DNA from: Thysanoteuthis rhombus
Taxonomy: Eukaryota; Mollusca; Cephalopoda; Oegopsida; Thysanoteuthidae
Reading direction: 5' to 3'
DNA: 64,000 nucleotides
Assembly: GCA_963457665.1 (NCBI GenBank)
Contig: OY735233.1
Location: 46,162,166-46,226,165, forward strand
Below the pieces are notes generated by a model. That model did no database searches, was not told where the DNA came from, and saw nothing but the letters and a program-made list of their open reading frames with translations. Within the stretch, counting starts at the first letter, position 1, and the number at the start of each line of letters is the position of its first letter. Both the position numbers and the translations under genes were made by a program. Below are positions 1 through 11,863 of the stretch, piece after piece.

Positions 1-1417
1 AGCCTTTCCGTGGAAAGCGTCCAGTCTTTTATTTTCTATGTTGGTCGAACCCAAAGTACTACAGTTGTGCATCGGGGAAGCGAGTGATGCCACTTCGGGC
101 GTATAGCTTTTAAATCTTTACTTATATATCGTAACTCTATACACATTTCGAAATTATACCGGACGCTTCGGGGTCTTACACATTACCCAAGTGAACATGT
201 ATACACGTTGTCTGTTCATTAGAATATTTATTTTCAAGCATGATATTCTCCCTTGTCAATAGACTTGATTCAGTAGTAAATATTATCAAATTGATCGAAG
301 ATTATACAGTGGAAATTTCGGATCAAAATTCAGCTAATAACAACGTGTCAGGCAATGGACGTATGGATACTCCCGTACATTTCAATTTGTATTAACTCTT
401 AGATCTATAGGCCGCTTTTAATCTCTTTTGAACTCTCCAATCGATAGGATTGAAAAAATATTTTGTCAATTGAATTAAGGATAATTAAACGAATTACCAA
501 AAAGTGTCCGGTTACTGTTATCAGAACTTACTCCTCTCAAATTCAAGATTCAAAAGTCAAGATGTTATATACCAGTGATTCTTGAACAAACTTCACTTGA
601 GAGCAAAATCATTCATGGGTTAATCCTTTGATCAAAGTGGACACAATTTCTTGGTCACGGGGTCAGACGTACTTTTCAATAAATCTTTAGACATGATACA
701 TCATTAGAGACAATTACGCGACTAAATTACGCTCTGTTGCATTAATAATGCATTTTAAATGACTTTAATCAGATTACTTTCTACCTAAGTGATCAAGACT
801 TGAGTCATTAATTTCACTCTTTGGACATTGATATTGGCGTGAAATCAAATCTGTTGTTTGACCTAAAGGTCTAAATAGAAACAAAACCGGGATTAATGTA
901 AGGACACGCTGCTGGGGATCAAAATCTTGCACAAATGATTCTTTGGGGGTTATAAAAAAGGAGTGCCATTATTAAGGAGTTGAATATTGGAGATAAATTT
1001 GACATAGCGAAAAGTAACATAATGAAGGAGTAATATGATTTGAGAGTTGCAAATTGGAGATGAATTTCACGAATACTGCTGTAATGGAACGACAAAGTGA
1101 AATACTGCTGAACCCAAAACAGGAATATTGATCAACTTAAAGTTTTTGGAACATACAGTTCTTACCTATTCAGAACCATAAATAAGTTGTTGGTCCTCAG
1201 TTGTGCTTGTGCTTGTGCTTTCAGTTGGGGTAGTTGCAATGAGAGTTCTCCACCTCGTCTTTACTTAGAGGTAAATAACCTAAAAAAATAAACCCTAACC
1301 ATGACTCCTAACTATTTATGATGGCACTCCCTTGATACGGCATTTATGTCATTTTCATTAAAAATCCTTTGTTAAATAACTCTTTCGGATGAAACCGCCC
1401 CCTTTTTTTTCATTTTG
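1..1417. other. AT-rich DNA with no recognised gene
   Basis: I see no ORF of note, no recognisable protein motif and no clear dispersed repeat that recurs elsewhere in the window. A short phrase about an aaggagttga/attggaga motif recurs loosely near 975-1070 and again near 39570, which hints at an old repeat, but it is too weak to name. Confidence 0.6.
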
Positions 1418-1420
1418 AGT

Positions 1421-1822
1421 TGTTATTAGAAAACGACAATCAAAACTGTCAACAGTTAAATAGGTTTCTTCAGTTTTTCAGTGATTTAAGCTGGCGTACA
1501 GGCCACGCTAGAGGGCTGGAAGTTATTCTTCATAATGTTACACATCCTTTTTTACCTCCTCCCAACGGTGTTTCGTATAAGGACTCAATTAACAGTTAAA
1601 TTTGTGCTGGATTGGCCCCTTTGTGTCCGACAGTATTTTAGTTAGTTTTTGAAAATTCGGATTTTTTTTATCATAACCGCCCAACAAAAGACGAGATAAG
1701 TGACTTATTCATGGATCACCTACATTTCCAAATTTACAATTAATCGCCCTCCTTTCAACATGGCATGCTACAGGAAGACTTTGGTCACATGACAGTTTCA
1801 ATTTAGTGACTCACAAGACTCG
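1421..1822 (+). repeat. Family U dispersed repeat, copy 1
   Basis: Unclassified ~430 bp repeat found about 13 times in this window. Family hallmarks are a start like gaaac(c/t)gtcaacc, a tttcttcagtttt block, a sequence like gctagagggctg, a block like tgctggattggccc, a cccaacaaaag block, an aacatggcatgctgc block, and an end like gacagtttc followed by gtgact(aa)cc. This copy keeps all of these blocks in order, with several small deletions. No coding capacity is visible. Confidence 0.7.
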
Positions 1823-1900
1823 TGCTATTTTCTGTTGGGAATGAGAATTGCCCTTGAAATTGATGACTAGAGGGAGAAAAAAAGGAGAAACGATGTTAAA

Positions 1901-1970
1901 GAAGAAGAAGAAGAAGAAGAAGAAGAAGAAGAAGAAGAAGAAGAAGAAGAAGAAGAAGAAGAAGGAGGAG
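1901..1970 (+). repeat. (GAA)n microsatellite
   Basis: About 70 bp of near-perfect GAA repeat, ending in a few GGA units. The surrounding ~150 bp (1870-2060) is also purine-rich. The poly-Phe reading on the minus strand is only the translation of the repeat and is not a gene. Confidence 0.95.
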
Positions 1971-2333
1971 GTAAGATAGAGTGGAAAACAACAAAAAAAG
2001 AAAAAGAAGAAGAAAGAAGTCAATTAGAGAAAAAAAGGAAAGGTAGAAGAAATACAAAAGGGAACCAAAAAGAAATAACTGAAATTATCTTGGCGCTCAC
2101 AGCCAGGCCAGTCAGAGGGTCGAGGAAGGGTATGATTTGCATTTTTGAGCATGGTATAGAGATCGGTCATCTTCGTAGGAGAATTAGCCGGATCACTGCG
2201 AGAGACTCTCTACATGATCACTAACTGTTTACAGCACCTAAAATTCCAAGATGACCATCTATCAAGAAACTGACCGATACGAAAACCTATAGATCTGACG
2301 CGATTAGGCAGCAAAAATGAAAGAAAAAGAACG

Positions 2334-2612
2334 TCTGGTCAGTCACTCAATATAAATCATCTCGTGACCAACGTCTTTCGGTATTATGCCTTGTTGGGGG
2401 TGATCAAATAAAAGATTGTGACATAAGGGATCGATGGATTACTTACTTCTTTCATCTTTTCTTAAATATTGTTCACTGGAAGATCCGATTGAAAATAAAA
2501 AAGGAGTGATAGCTGCTGGACACAAACTTAAGGACTGATTTAGTATAGATTTACATTGTACATTGTCGTAGGACTTTCAAAAAATAAAAATAATCTTTTG
2601 GGGGGTTGGAGA
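2334..2612 (-). repeat. Family U dispersed repeat, copy 2 (partial)
   Basis: Reverse-oriented partial copy. It opens with a block like ggtcagtcactcaatata, continues with accaacgtctttcgg and ccttgttgggggtgatcaa, and runs through the aaattggtcc block in reverse. It stops at the ggggggttgg block, so roughly the first third of the element (in its own orientation) is missing. Confidence 0.65.
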
Positions 2613-2684
2613 ATCAATGCTCTCCGAATCAAACGATTCCTTTTAGTGTCTTAGTTCAGTTATCTCACATCTTTCATTTTTTTT

Positions 2685-2870
2685 TCGTCTTTCTCTTCTG
2701 CGTTTCCCTGGTACAGTGCCTTATAATGTGAAGTATTCTATTTCCCCCGTTCTGGTGATGGGACCAAGGAATTTAAGCTTTCTCTCATTCAATACTCTCA
2801 ATTATGTGTGGGTGCGTATGAGAACTGCTTTATTTCTTATCTTATCGCTATATCATATTTTCAGCATTCT
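2685..2870 (+). repeat. Dispersed repeat family X, copy 1
   Basis: A ~185 bp segment similar to 22625-22810. Both have a cttct tract, a block like gccttataatgtg, then tctggt, then aggaatttaagct followed by a ctctca/cgctca block, a gtgtgggtgcgt/gtgtgtgcgttt block and cttatcttatcgctatat. No protein function is recognised. Confidence 0.6.
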
Positions 2871-3093
2871 TCTGAGAAACCACATTTCTTCGGCGTCCAG
2901 CGTCCCATTGGGTTTTGGTTTTATGGTTCAAGTTTTGGAATCAGACAACAAGACTGTTTAGATTTAGAATTTTAATAACCCAAGCCTTGTTACCTCTGCC
3001 AACGTAGTTGGAGAGTTATACACATCCAGGCAAAAAAAAATGAGCCAAGCTTCTTTTATAGACTTTTTGGAAATAACTCATTTAGTCTCGTAA

Positions 3094-3095
3094 AT

Positions 3096-3126
<31 letters not shown>

Positions 3127-3152
3127 GGCAGCAGCGGCAGCAGCGGCAGCAG
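3094..3152 (+). repeat. (ATC)n/(CAG)n/(CGG-CAG) tail repeat
   Basis: Four ATC units grade into CAG and then alternating CAG-CGG units. It lies exactly where the (GAT)n 3' tail of the neighbouring minus-strand RTE copy is expected, so it is probably that tail after mutation and expansion. Confidence 0.85.
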
Positions 3153-4045
3153 TCTTTTAACGTCCGTCGTTGGACATAGACATTCCCCAGGACTCGCCAC
3201 TCTTCTCTATCATGGGCGTCACGGAGCCAGTACTTTCTGAATTTGTCTAGCTCGTCTCTCTAACTAATATTCTGCCAGTCTCGGTTCTGTGTGTGATCTC
3301 ATGGGATCCAAGTCGTGAGTCACGATGTCTATCGTGCAACATGCCCAGCCCACAGCCATTTGAGCGTCTTAATGGATTCTATGATGGCACTGATTCTTGT
3401 CTTCTCCCGGATGTACTGTGCTGTCTTGTTGTCTCTCCATGTGAGGCCGAGCATAATTCTCTCATATGCACGTTGCATAGTTCTCAATTTGCAGATATGT
3501 CTCTTGGTTAGGTTCCATGTTTCAGCTACATAAGTGACTATTGGGGAGATGCATTGGTTATACACCCTTCTTTTTAGGATTAATGGGATCTTCTTTTTTT
3601 TGAAGGTTGAGCTTGCTCTGCCAAAGGCTTGCTATCCTAGTCTAATTTTCCGCTTGATTTCTTATTTTGAGTGTCTCATGGAGATTTGTTGTCCTAGGTA
3701 GATATACTTTCTCCAGTTCTGTCTTCGATTTTTATCTCAGTGTTTTTATCTCCGATGTAGTTGTTGCACATGATCTTCGTCTTGCTGAAGTTCATATGTA
3801 GGGTGCCTTTCTTGCTCTCTTCATTTAATTCATCTATCATTTGTTGGAGGTCGTGCAGGTTTTCTGCGAAAAGGGCAATGTCGTCTGCAAATCTGAGGCG
3901 GCTCAGATACTCGCCGTCTATTCTAATCCCTTTACTTTCTCAGACTTCTGAAGATCATCTCGAGGCAAGTTGTGGAGAGTTTGGGTGAGCTGGTATTATC
4001 TTGTCTTACTCCTTTCTGGAGCTGAAAGGGGTCTGAGTCTTTAAG
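3153..4045 (-). mobile_element. RTE-type LINE fragment, 5'-truncated (copy A)
   Basis: The minus strand encodes the late part of a non-LTR reverse transcriptase. Near 3895-3910 (minus) is an RFADDIALFAENL catalytic-loop motif, with upstream KGIRIDGEYLS. This is followed by HMNFSKTKIM near 3780-3800. After a frameshift the 3' portion reads YNQCISPIVTYVAETWNLTK, RAYERIMLGL and LKWLWAGHVAR (3329-3565). This tail is typical of RTE/BovB-like elements. The 3' end is marked by the trinucleotide tail at 3094-3152. Several frameshifts make it non-functional. Confidence 0.85.
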
Positions 4046-4374
4046 TGAAATATTTAACATGGAATGTTTGTGTGCAGGATACGTTTCTGTATTTTTTCCT
4101 GGAAACTTGGATAATTGGTCAAGCTGTCCAAAAGTTGTTTACAGAGAGCTGCTTCGATGTTGTTCCCAATCATCTCCTGAGTGCACGTCCATATGTTATC
4201 TATGGCGTCAAGATCGTTTATATGATGGACAGTGCTTGGCTCATTTTTGCACCCAGATGTATTCGGGTGAGTCTTTCAATCTGTGCATCTGTCTACCTGT
4301 CTGCAGGATATTTCTAAAAACCTTATCTATTTTTATTTTCATATATCTATGACCACGTTCATGACTTTCTACAC

Positions 4375-4715
4375 AATATCTCTGAGAGTTCTGAAAGAAT
4401 ATCAATGAAATTTTGTGGAAGTGTCACTATAGGCTATAGATGAGATGATTTTAGGATGGATCTATGTACAATTACCTCCCCTATGTTGTAGCTATATAAT
4501 CGTATGACATGACATCGCCAAAAGTTCATGACTGTCAATACGATGTCTCAAAAAGTTCGTAATGAATTCAAGGTAGATTTCGTGGAAGGGTGGGACTGTG
4601 AAAGAATTGATTAGATTTTGGCTGGTCCATGCACGATTACCTCCCCTGGCATTGAAGTTGGCAGAGATATGCGGTCTCTGAGTGCTTTCTAAGTATCAAA
4701 AAAATGTGTCCGTGG
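4375..4715 (+). repeat. Two loosely tandem units of a dispersed repeat
   Basis: Two related ~150-170 bp units. Each carries a block like aaagttcatgactgtc or ttcatgactttc, then aatgaa(a)tt...gtggaa, then a gattac/caattacctcccct block (4480 and 4640). The last ends with gcagagatatgcggtctctgagtgct, cited in part: agatatgcggtctctgagtg. That last phrase resembles a repeat widespread in marine invertebrate genomes (recalled, not checked). Confidence 0.5.
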
Positions 4716-4778
4716 GTGGAAATAGATTTCTTTTTCTGGACGTTGGCTCTAAACATGGCAATTCTTATTTTCATTTTT

Positions 4779-5188
4779 TAAGAACCGTCAACCAAAACTG
4801 TCAATCTAAGTCAACATAGTTTTCTTCAGTTTCCAAGTGATTCTGGCTGACTAGCTGGCGTTGTATATGTCACGCGTACAGGCTGCCATAATTGAACTAC
4901 AGGGCTGTAAATCTAAATGGTCACTCCTTATTTTTCCTCAAACTTTTTTTTCAAATTATCCCCCCAAATGTTTTTGGAAGTTTTCAATTTACAATGTAAT
5001 TTTATGTTGAGTTGGTCCCTTAATTCATGCATATTCACACTTGCTTTTCGAAAATGTTGATTGTTCTGTAATCCAATAAAAAGAGAGAAAAGTAAATTAT
5101 TCATTGGTCACTCACTCTTCCAACTGCACTGCATAATAAAAGATTGGTCTCATGACTGTTTCTATTGAGTGACTAACCAACAAGATTT
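4779..5188 (+). repeat. Family U dispersed repeat, copy 3
   Basis: One of the better copies. It starts aagaaccgtcaaccaaaact and holds ttcttcagtttccaagtg, the gtcacgcgtacaggctgc block, ttacaatgtaattttatg, and ends gactgtttctattgagtg then actaacc. It lies in direct orientation, ~100 bp from an inverted copy (5291-5710). Confidence 0.8.
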
Positions 5189-5290
5189 TCAGTTTTATAT
5201 TACTTTTTGCATCATGTGATAAGAAGTTACGAAAGTAATTAAAATTGGTCTTTTGTTCAATCACTTCTGCACAATTCTATTTACAAAACA

Positions 5291-5710
5291 CATCTGGTTA
5301 GTCACTTGATAAAAACTGCCATGCGACCAATGCCTTTTAGCAGCATGCCCTGCTGGGATTGATTAATTCAAAAAAATGGAAAGAGGGATGATCAATGAAG
5401 AGGTTTCTTTTCTCACCATTTGTTAAACAGTAATCACTAGAAAGACCTAATTTTCAGAAAAAAACAAGTGCAGACTCAAGCTAAGAAACCAATTTAGCTT
5501 AAACTTACGCTGTAAATCGCAAGCCTCCCTGAAAACCTATTTAGGCAGAATTTAAAAAAAAAAAAACGCTTTTTCTCCACATGATAAAGAGTAAATGTTA
5601 AAATTCACAACCCTGTAGGTACATTGGGGTGACCTGTCTGCGTGATACATACATAGTCAGCAAGACATACTTCAAAACTGAAGAAACTTGTGTTGATGGT
5701 TTTCTAATTA
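5291..5710 (-). repeat. Family U dispersed repeat, copy 4 (inverted relative to copy 3)
   Basis: Starts with ctggttagtcacttgata and aaaactgccatgcgacc and ends with gaagaaacttgtgttgatgg then ttttctaatta. Together with 4779-5188 it forms an imperfect inverted repeat with a ~100 bp spacer. It contains an A13-type run near 5553. Confidence 0.8.
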
Positions 5711-5819
5711 TCAATGCATACTGACTGTTTCGAGTTGAGAGAATTTTAATATTCTAATACTCAGTTTTTACGAAATTTTTATATAAATAAATAATATGAA
5801 TAAAAAATTCAGACAATAC

Positions 5820-6242
5820 TAATTGACACGTGACTAATGTCTTTAGCCCGCATGCCATGTTGGGGGTGATCAATAGAAACAAATGGAAAAGTGGAAATAA
5901 AGGAATAGGTTACTTTTGTTGCCTTTTGTTGAATAACAAAAGTGTGTAATTTTTTAAAAGAAGCGTGAATACAGCACAACACATATCAAGGAACAAATTT
6001 AGCATAAAATTACATTGCTAATTGAAAGACACACTAAAAACTCATTTAAGAGGTATGATTTTGAAGAGACCCAAAAATGTGTTCTTTAGGCGCAATAGAG
6101 AATAAGCTCCATTGGGGCGGCTTGTACATACCATACGAAATTACATACATACGTCGACAGCTAGCATGCCAGTGAGTCCAGCTTAAAATTAAAGAAACCT
6201 ATGTTGACAGTTTTTGTAACAGTGTTGGTTGACGGTTTCTTC
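5820..6242 (-). repeat. Family U dispersed repeat, copy 5
   Basis: A third U copy in a row, same orientation as copy 4 and about 110 bp beyond it. It shows cgtgactaatgtctttagc, gccatgttgggggtgatcaa, tacattgctaattgaaag and ends ttggttgacggtttcttc. Confidence 0.75.
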
Positions 6243-7490
6243 TGAAACATATCAAATATTCATTCATAATAAAATTAATTCTGAACGGAATTAAATCCAA
6301 GAAAAACATTCGTGACTAAAAGTAGTTCCATAGAATCTAAACAAGAAAATTAGAAAAAGAAAAGAAAACAATTATATTAACAGAACATGATAATTTTATT
6401 CAGATAAAATCCTTTCTTTTCAATCCATGAAATTCAATTATTGGACATGACTTTGTTATTTTATGTGGCAATCCCCCTCCCAGAAGCCTATCGTTACTAG
6501 AGATAACTGTTAACATTAATTCAATAGCCATTTATTAATGCTCTTGGTGCTTCGGTTGAAATTGTTCAAAAGACACGTCTTTATGCGTTTTTTTTTCTTT
6601 TATAAATCATCATACTAGTTATTACCCGTGAAATTAAAAAGAAAAATTATGAGATTTTTTTTTCAGTGAATAAACCATGTGGCGTCTCAGAAATGTTGCT
6701 GCCGTCTTTTTGATAACTTGTATTAAAATTATTTTAAAACTAAAATCTATTTTTAAAGATACGAATTACAAAAAGAACACAAAAAAATGCTAATTGCGCA
6801 TACATTCTAACTTCATAAAAGAAGTCATTTCCTTAAACGTGGAAGCAGATTCGTACCTGTTTGAGTATTTGAACGTTTCATTAAATTCGAAAATGACATT
6901 GCTAACACAACACAAAGGACCCAATGCTCGAATGGGACTGGTGCATGATACAATCGTTTCAACTGCTAAATACTGTTACCTTTGAGTACAGTGTTATCGC
7001 CTGATTATTATCGTAACAATAAAATTACATTCGTGTAAATTCTACACTCTTATCCTTGCTGCTGCGCCCTCTATGAAACACAGTAGGAAAATATTTTCGT
7101 CTATTTGTTTTCAAAAACGTGTGTCTTGATTTTGAGTCCCGCAGAGGTCTATGTAAGAATCAGACAATAAAATGATTCAGTGGGTTAGTGCACCACGGGA
7201 TCGCAGCTGAGTGAGATCTACAAGTGCACTGATTCAGTTGTGTACATGCACGATCAAATGATTTGTGTATCCCCTTTAATGACTGTCGAAAGTCTGAAGA
7301 GAAAGTGAGGACTTAATATCCGTGTGCAAACAGCAAAGGAGGTTTATAAGATGCGAAGCTTTCCCTGGAAAGTACTACGGTCATACTCCAACAAAGGCAG
7401 TAATATTTGCGCAAAGGTGTCCCATAATAGATTAGCTGAAGTAAAATGCAACCTGATACATTTTCAGGTGATTATCTTTGGGGAGACCTA
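6243..7490. other. AT-rich DNA with no recognised gene
   Basis: Long A/T runs and short ORFs only. The longest, 6794-6985 (+, 63 codons), has no motif I recognise and no codon pattern that sets it apart. A phrase at 7345-7380 about gctttccctggaaag loosely echoes the first 20 bp of the window. Confidence 0.6.
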
Positions 7491-7504
7491 GTATAGTTTT
7501 TGTT

Positions 7505-7825
7505 TTACTTATCCAGTCTTGATCTCTTCTCGCTATAGTAAAGCCCGCAGGTTTCTTTCAAATTTTTTTTTTCCTTTTTACCTTGTTAAAGAGTACTACA
7601 CTCGAACCCGGCTTGGAATAGGAAGAATTTATCATTGGGGACTGGCTTGTTTTTTAATCTAATCTTTTTTTATGGCCTGTCTAGCGGGAGGTGTCCTTCC
7701 TATAAAGTTTGATTTTTCTATATTTTATTTATTTATATTTTTATTCTATTTTGGGGGGTCTATCTTTGTTTTGGGTGTTTATTAAAATATTTTGGATCCC
7801 TACATTTGTATACACTTTTGATAGA
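7505..7825 (+). repeat. Direct repeat unit 1
   Basis: First copy of a ~320-350 bp unit. Shared landmarks are atccagtcttgatctcttct, gcccgcaggtttctttcaa, aagagtactacactcgaacc, agaatttatcattggggact, tttttttatggcctgtct and a tctatctttgttt-gggtgttta block. The second copy is at 7935-8285. Neither encodes a recognisable protein. Confidence 0.85.
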
Positions 7826-7934
7826 AATAAGAAGAGGTAAGACATTGCATTTCAACAATCAAGCAACACATTTCAAACGAAGCTGGATTAGTGGACAAGT
7901 GAATAGAATGAATAAGAAAAATTATATAAAAGGT

Positions 7935-8285
7935 CAGTTTTTTTATCCAGTCTTGATCTCCTCTTGCTATGGTGAGGCCTGCAGGTTTCTTTTAACTGGT
8001 GGAAAATTTTCATTTTCTTTTTTACCTTGCTAAAGAGTACTACACTTGAACCCAGCATGGAATAGCAAGAATTTATCATTGGGGACTGGCCTGTCTTATA
8101 GTTTGCTTTTTTTATGGCCTGTCCAGCGGAGGGGAGGGTCTTCCCTTTAAAAATTTTTTCTCTCTATTTCATTCATTTCTATTTCTATTTTATTTCATTG
8201 GTGGTGGTGGGGGGAGATCTATCTTTGTTTCGGGTGTTTACTCAAATATTTTTGAGTCCTATGTTTGGATACATTTTTCTACGTG
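7935..8285 (+). repeat. Direct repeat unit 2
   Basis: Second copy of the 7505-7825 unit, same orientation and ~110 bp away, with the same landmarks and scattered substitutions plus a few small insertions (for example a GGT run near 8200). The divergence shows that the duplication is not recent. It could be a pair of short LTRs or a tandem duplication; no ORF lies between the copies. Confidence 0.85.
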
Positions 8286-8560
8286 GTATAAAAACTTTTG
8301 CATCATAGTTGAGTTTTTCTAGTCTACTTAAATCCCTTCCTATAGATAAAGTGCAACTTTTCCACATTCGTAGTCGGGACTTGAAGGAACAGGGGATCAT
8401 GGTCCCTTGAGGGGCCCCTTCCAACATATAGCGATTTTCTTCTGTGTCTTTTGTTCTGTTTTACATAGACTTTGTTATTATGGTACTATATATGAATTTT
8501 CTCTTGTTGAGAGTATCGGTTATTTACCATATAACCGTTTCGGGGATTTTAAAAACAATA

Positions 8561-8563
<3 letters not shown>

Positions 8564-8611
<48 letters not shown>
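8564..8611 (+). repeat. (AT)n microsatellite with a GT-rich flank
   Basis: About 48 bp of pure AT dinucleotides, followed at 8612-8660 by a GTGTGT-rich stretch. Confidence 0.95.
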
Positions 8612-8614
<3 letters not shown>

Positions 8615-8765
8615 GCGTTCATGCGTGTGTGTGTGTGTGGGTGTGGATGGGTGTGTATTTCATGAGATTTTTATCTGTACTTGGTGATGTTAACTTTTAT
8701 GTTCACCATTGGTTCATGCAATTTAAAAATATCGACGCTGCAATTTGAATGCATGATTATTTTTA

Positions 8766-11475
8766 TCAGTTTTTTATCGTCCGTCATCGGAAAAGAATTC
8801 CACCAAGATTTGCCAAATCTCTACATCAATAATTTCTGAACTTGTTTAGTTCGTCTTTTAACCTATTTTCTACCGGCCTCAGTTTTGCAAGTGGTCCCTT
8901 GAAATCCATATTTTGAATTGTGATGTCCATCGATTGTTTGCTATTCTTGCAACATAGCCAGCTCATCGACAGCTGAATTTTTTTAATGAATACTGTAATA
9001 TCTCTAACTCCTGTTTGTCCTTGATATATTGTGCTGTCTTGTGATCTCTCCTAACTGGGTTGAGCGTCAGGTCTGTCATCCAAGAGTATTTCTTCGCTTG
9101 ATTTCTTCTTCTTTTTAGGATATCATCGTTGTCCTAGGTAGATGTTGTGGTCTACTTTCTAAAGTTTTGCGTTTTAGTTTTTGATCGTCGTGTTCTCTAC
9201 AAAAAGGACGATGTCTGCAAATCCGAGGTTGTTTAGGTTTCTGCCATCTATCCTGATTCCATTATTATTCAAGTTTATCATCTCAAACCATGCTGTATCA
9301 CCTAGTCTTGCCCCTTTGGGGACCAACAGGGCTCTGGGTCTTCATTTATCTTGATAAAGGAGCTGATGTGACGATATATATGTTGCAGTGATTTGACATA
9401 TATAGGGTTTACATCTAGTGGAGTGATAGCCTCAATGCCCAGGGGTCGAAAGCCTTCTTGAAGTCGACAACTGCTACAGTGAGTCGAATTTTATATTCTG
9501 CTGCTTTCTCTGTTGATTTATTGAATGTAGTTGATCCATGATCGGGCAGCTTATTCTAAAGCAAGCTTGTTCCAGTGGCTGGTTTTCATCAAGAGTTTTT
9601 GTGATTAGGTTTTCGATAACTTTGGTAGAAAGTTTGCAGATGTTGTTAAGTAGATTTATTAGTCTGTAGATGTTGAGCTCTTCCGAGTCTTTTTTTAGTA
9701 TTATAAATAGGATGAGATGGCTCTACCAGCTTTTTTCAGTAGGTCTATGGTGAAGTGATCTGATCCAAGAGTCCCATTCTTTTTTTTTTTCTTCAATGGC
9801 TTGTTCCACCTCCTATAGCGTAATTTCTGGGAATTCCTCAAACATGATTGTTCGCGTCTGGCGCATACCGTTCGTTGGTTTGTGGTCCTTGTTTGAAGGA
9901 GTAGAGCTTTTGTTATAATTCATGGACATGGAAATCTATATTTTGAATTGTAATGTCCATCGATTGTTTGCTATTCTTGCAACATAGCCAGTTCATCGAC
10001 AGCTGAGTTTTCTAAAGAATCTGGTCTGGTCTCCATCTGTTGTTATGTCCCTTTTAATTTTCTCCCTTTATACTTGTTATTTGTTTCCCTTTTGCATTGA
10101 GAGTTTTGTTAAAAGCTTTGAATCGTTCATCCTATTTGGGAATCGTTTCTATGATTGCTATCATATATCTTCTTGTGTCTTCTCTTCTTTGCTTTTGGAT
10201 GCTTTTTAGTTTCGTTGCTTGAATTTTTCTGTCTTGTTGCTGGCTTAATATTTCTGCGTTCTTCCATAAAATTCTTAGTTTAATCTGAAATTCTTCAGAA
10301 ATGTGTGAGCTCTTTGTTTTAAACATAGTGGCAACTTCAAACAGAGAGGTTGCTGCTTTGTGATTAAATTTTTTTGTCAATGTAATTCTCTTCTAGCTCA
10401 GTGAGAAATCTATATCGATGAGTGAGCTCGTTTAGCATGTTTAGTGGTTGCAGTTTGGTGTGGAACGTTTTTCTGCGTTTATTGTTCGTATTAATTTGAA
10501 TGGTATGTCTCACCATTCTGTGGTTGCTTTCTACGTTGACTTGATTTAAGGCCTAGATGTCTTTGATGGTGTCACTTTTGACCACTAGGCTGTAGTCTCG
10601 GTTTCATGCTTGGAGCTCTTCAAAGTCCATTTTTATTGGGTTTCCACTTGAAGATGAGTTCATAATTTTGAATTTATTCACGGCTGCTAAGATTCAAAGA
10701 TCTTCACCTCTTTTGTTTCGTACTTTTGTATCCGAACTCGCCGATGCGATATTCATTTCTCTGTCTTACCTGTGCCTTGGAGTCTCTCATTGTGACGTTA
10801 AGTATTCTCTGGTATCTTGGAGAAGGGAGTGGTCATAGAAGTTGTCTTTTTCTTCTGGTAAACTGCATAGACTTGGGAGCATAAACTTGGATGATGCTAG
10901 GTTTGTAACTTTTTGAGGGTTATACAGTGACGCTGGCTATGGGGTCTTTTACAGCTTTGAAGCCTACCAAGCGTTCCTTATTGATGAGAAAGCTTACTCC
11001 GCTTCGTGTTAATTTCTCTTTTCCGTAGTTGTAAAGAAAATGTTTGTTCTTTAGTCCGATTGGTTTTACTCCGAGTCTTCACATTTCGCCAATTAATTAT
11101 GTCCCATTTGATGTTTTTGATTTAATTTTCAAGATTGGTTAGATGCATGTCTGTTGAGGATGTTATAGGTGCCAATGTATAACGTTGTTTTCTTGGTGAT
11201 AGTTTGGGGATGTTGTCTTGGTGGTTGCTCTCAGAGCAATTCAACACCACCCAAACCAAGGGATGTGGCCAGGTCTTTCAGGAGCGATGACCCAGCAGGA
11301 ACGGTCGATGTCATCTTGATTGTGCGTCGCTTGTGAATTGTTGGGCCATTTTCATTAAGAAGTAAAGACTGATCCATTAAATTTGTATTCTTACTGATTA
11401 TATCGTTTATAATGGTCCTTTCGCTCGATTTTATCCTCAGCAAGACTTGGCCGTTATTTGTGCCCACTTCTGGGA
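8766..11475 (-). mobile_element. RTE-type LINE, longest copy (copy B), multiply frameshifted
   Basis: The minus strand reads through most of an RTE element. An N-terminal segment lies at 11231-11467. An apurinic endonuclease-like part follows near 10850-11000, with SFLINKERLVGFKAVKDPIA (one mutated residue tolerated) and then an IIQVYAPKS-like phrase near 10880. The endonuclease-RT linker is 10132-10380. The RT region lies at about 9200-9850, with phrases like GLGSDHFTIDLLKK near 9760. The 3' coding tail runs to 8766. Usual RTE elements are about 3.2 kb, so this ~2.7 kb copy is close to full length, but stops and frameshifts run throughout. Unlike copies A, D and F2 it lacks a clear (GAT)n tail. 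Confidence 0.75.
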
Positions 11476-11745
11476 GGGGGTAAGAAAACGCAGATCAATC
11501 CTGAAAAACTTTTGAACTTACTTCTTGTTCATTTTGCATTTAAAGTATATTAAGTTAGTGACAAATTACAATAAAGACACTTCTTGTTTTTGAGGTGGAG
11601 AAATGAATGGAGTAGACATCTTACAGTGAATATAGACATTGGAATTTTTAAACAAAACGTAGCACCTATCTGAACTGGACTGGGACCTCTCTTTTTACTT
11701 GGATTTGGTACCTATTTCAAATTGATCATGATCATGTATGCTGAT

Positions 11746-11863
<118 letters not shown>

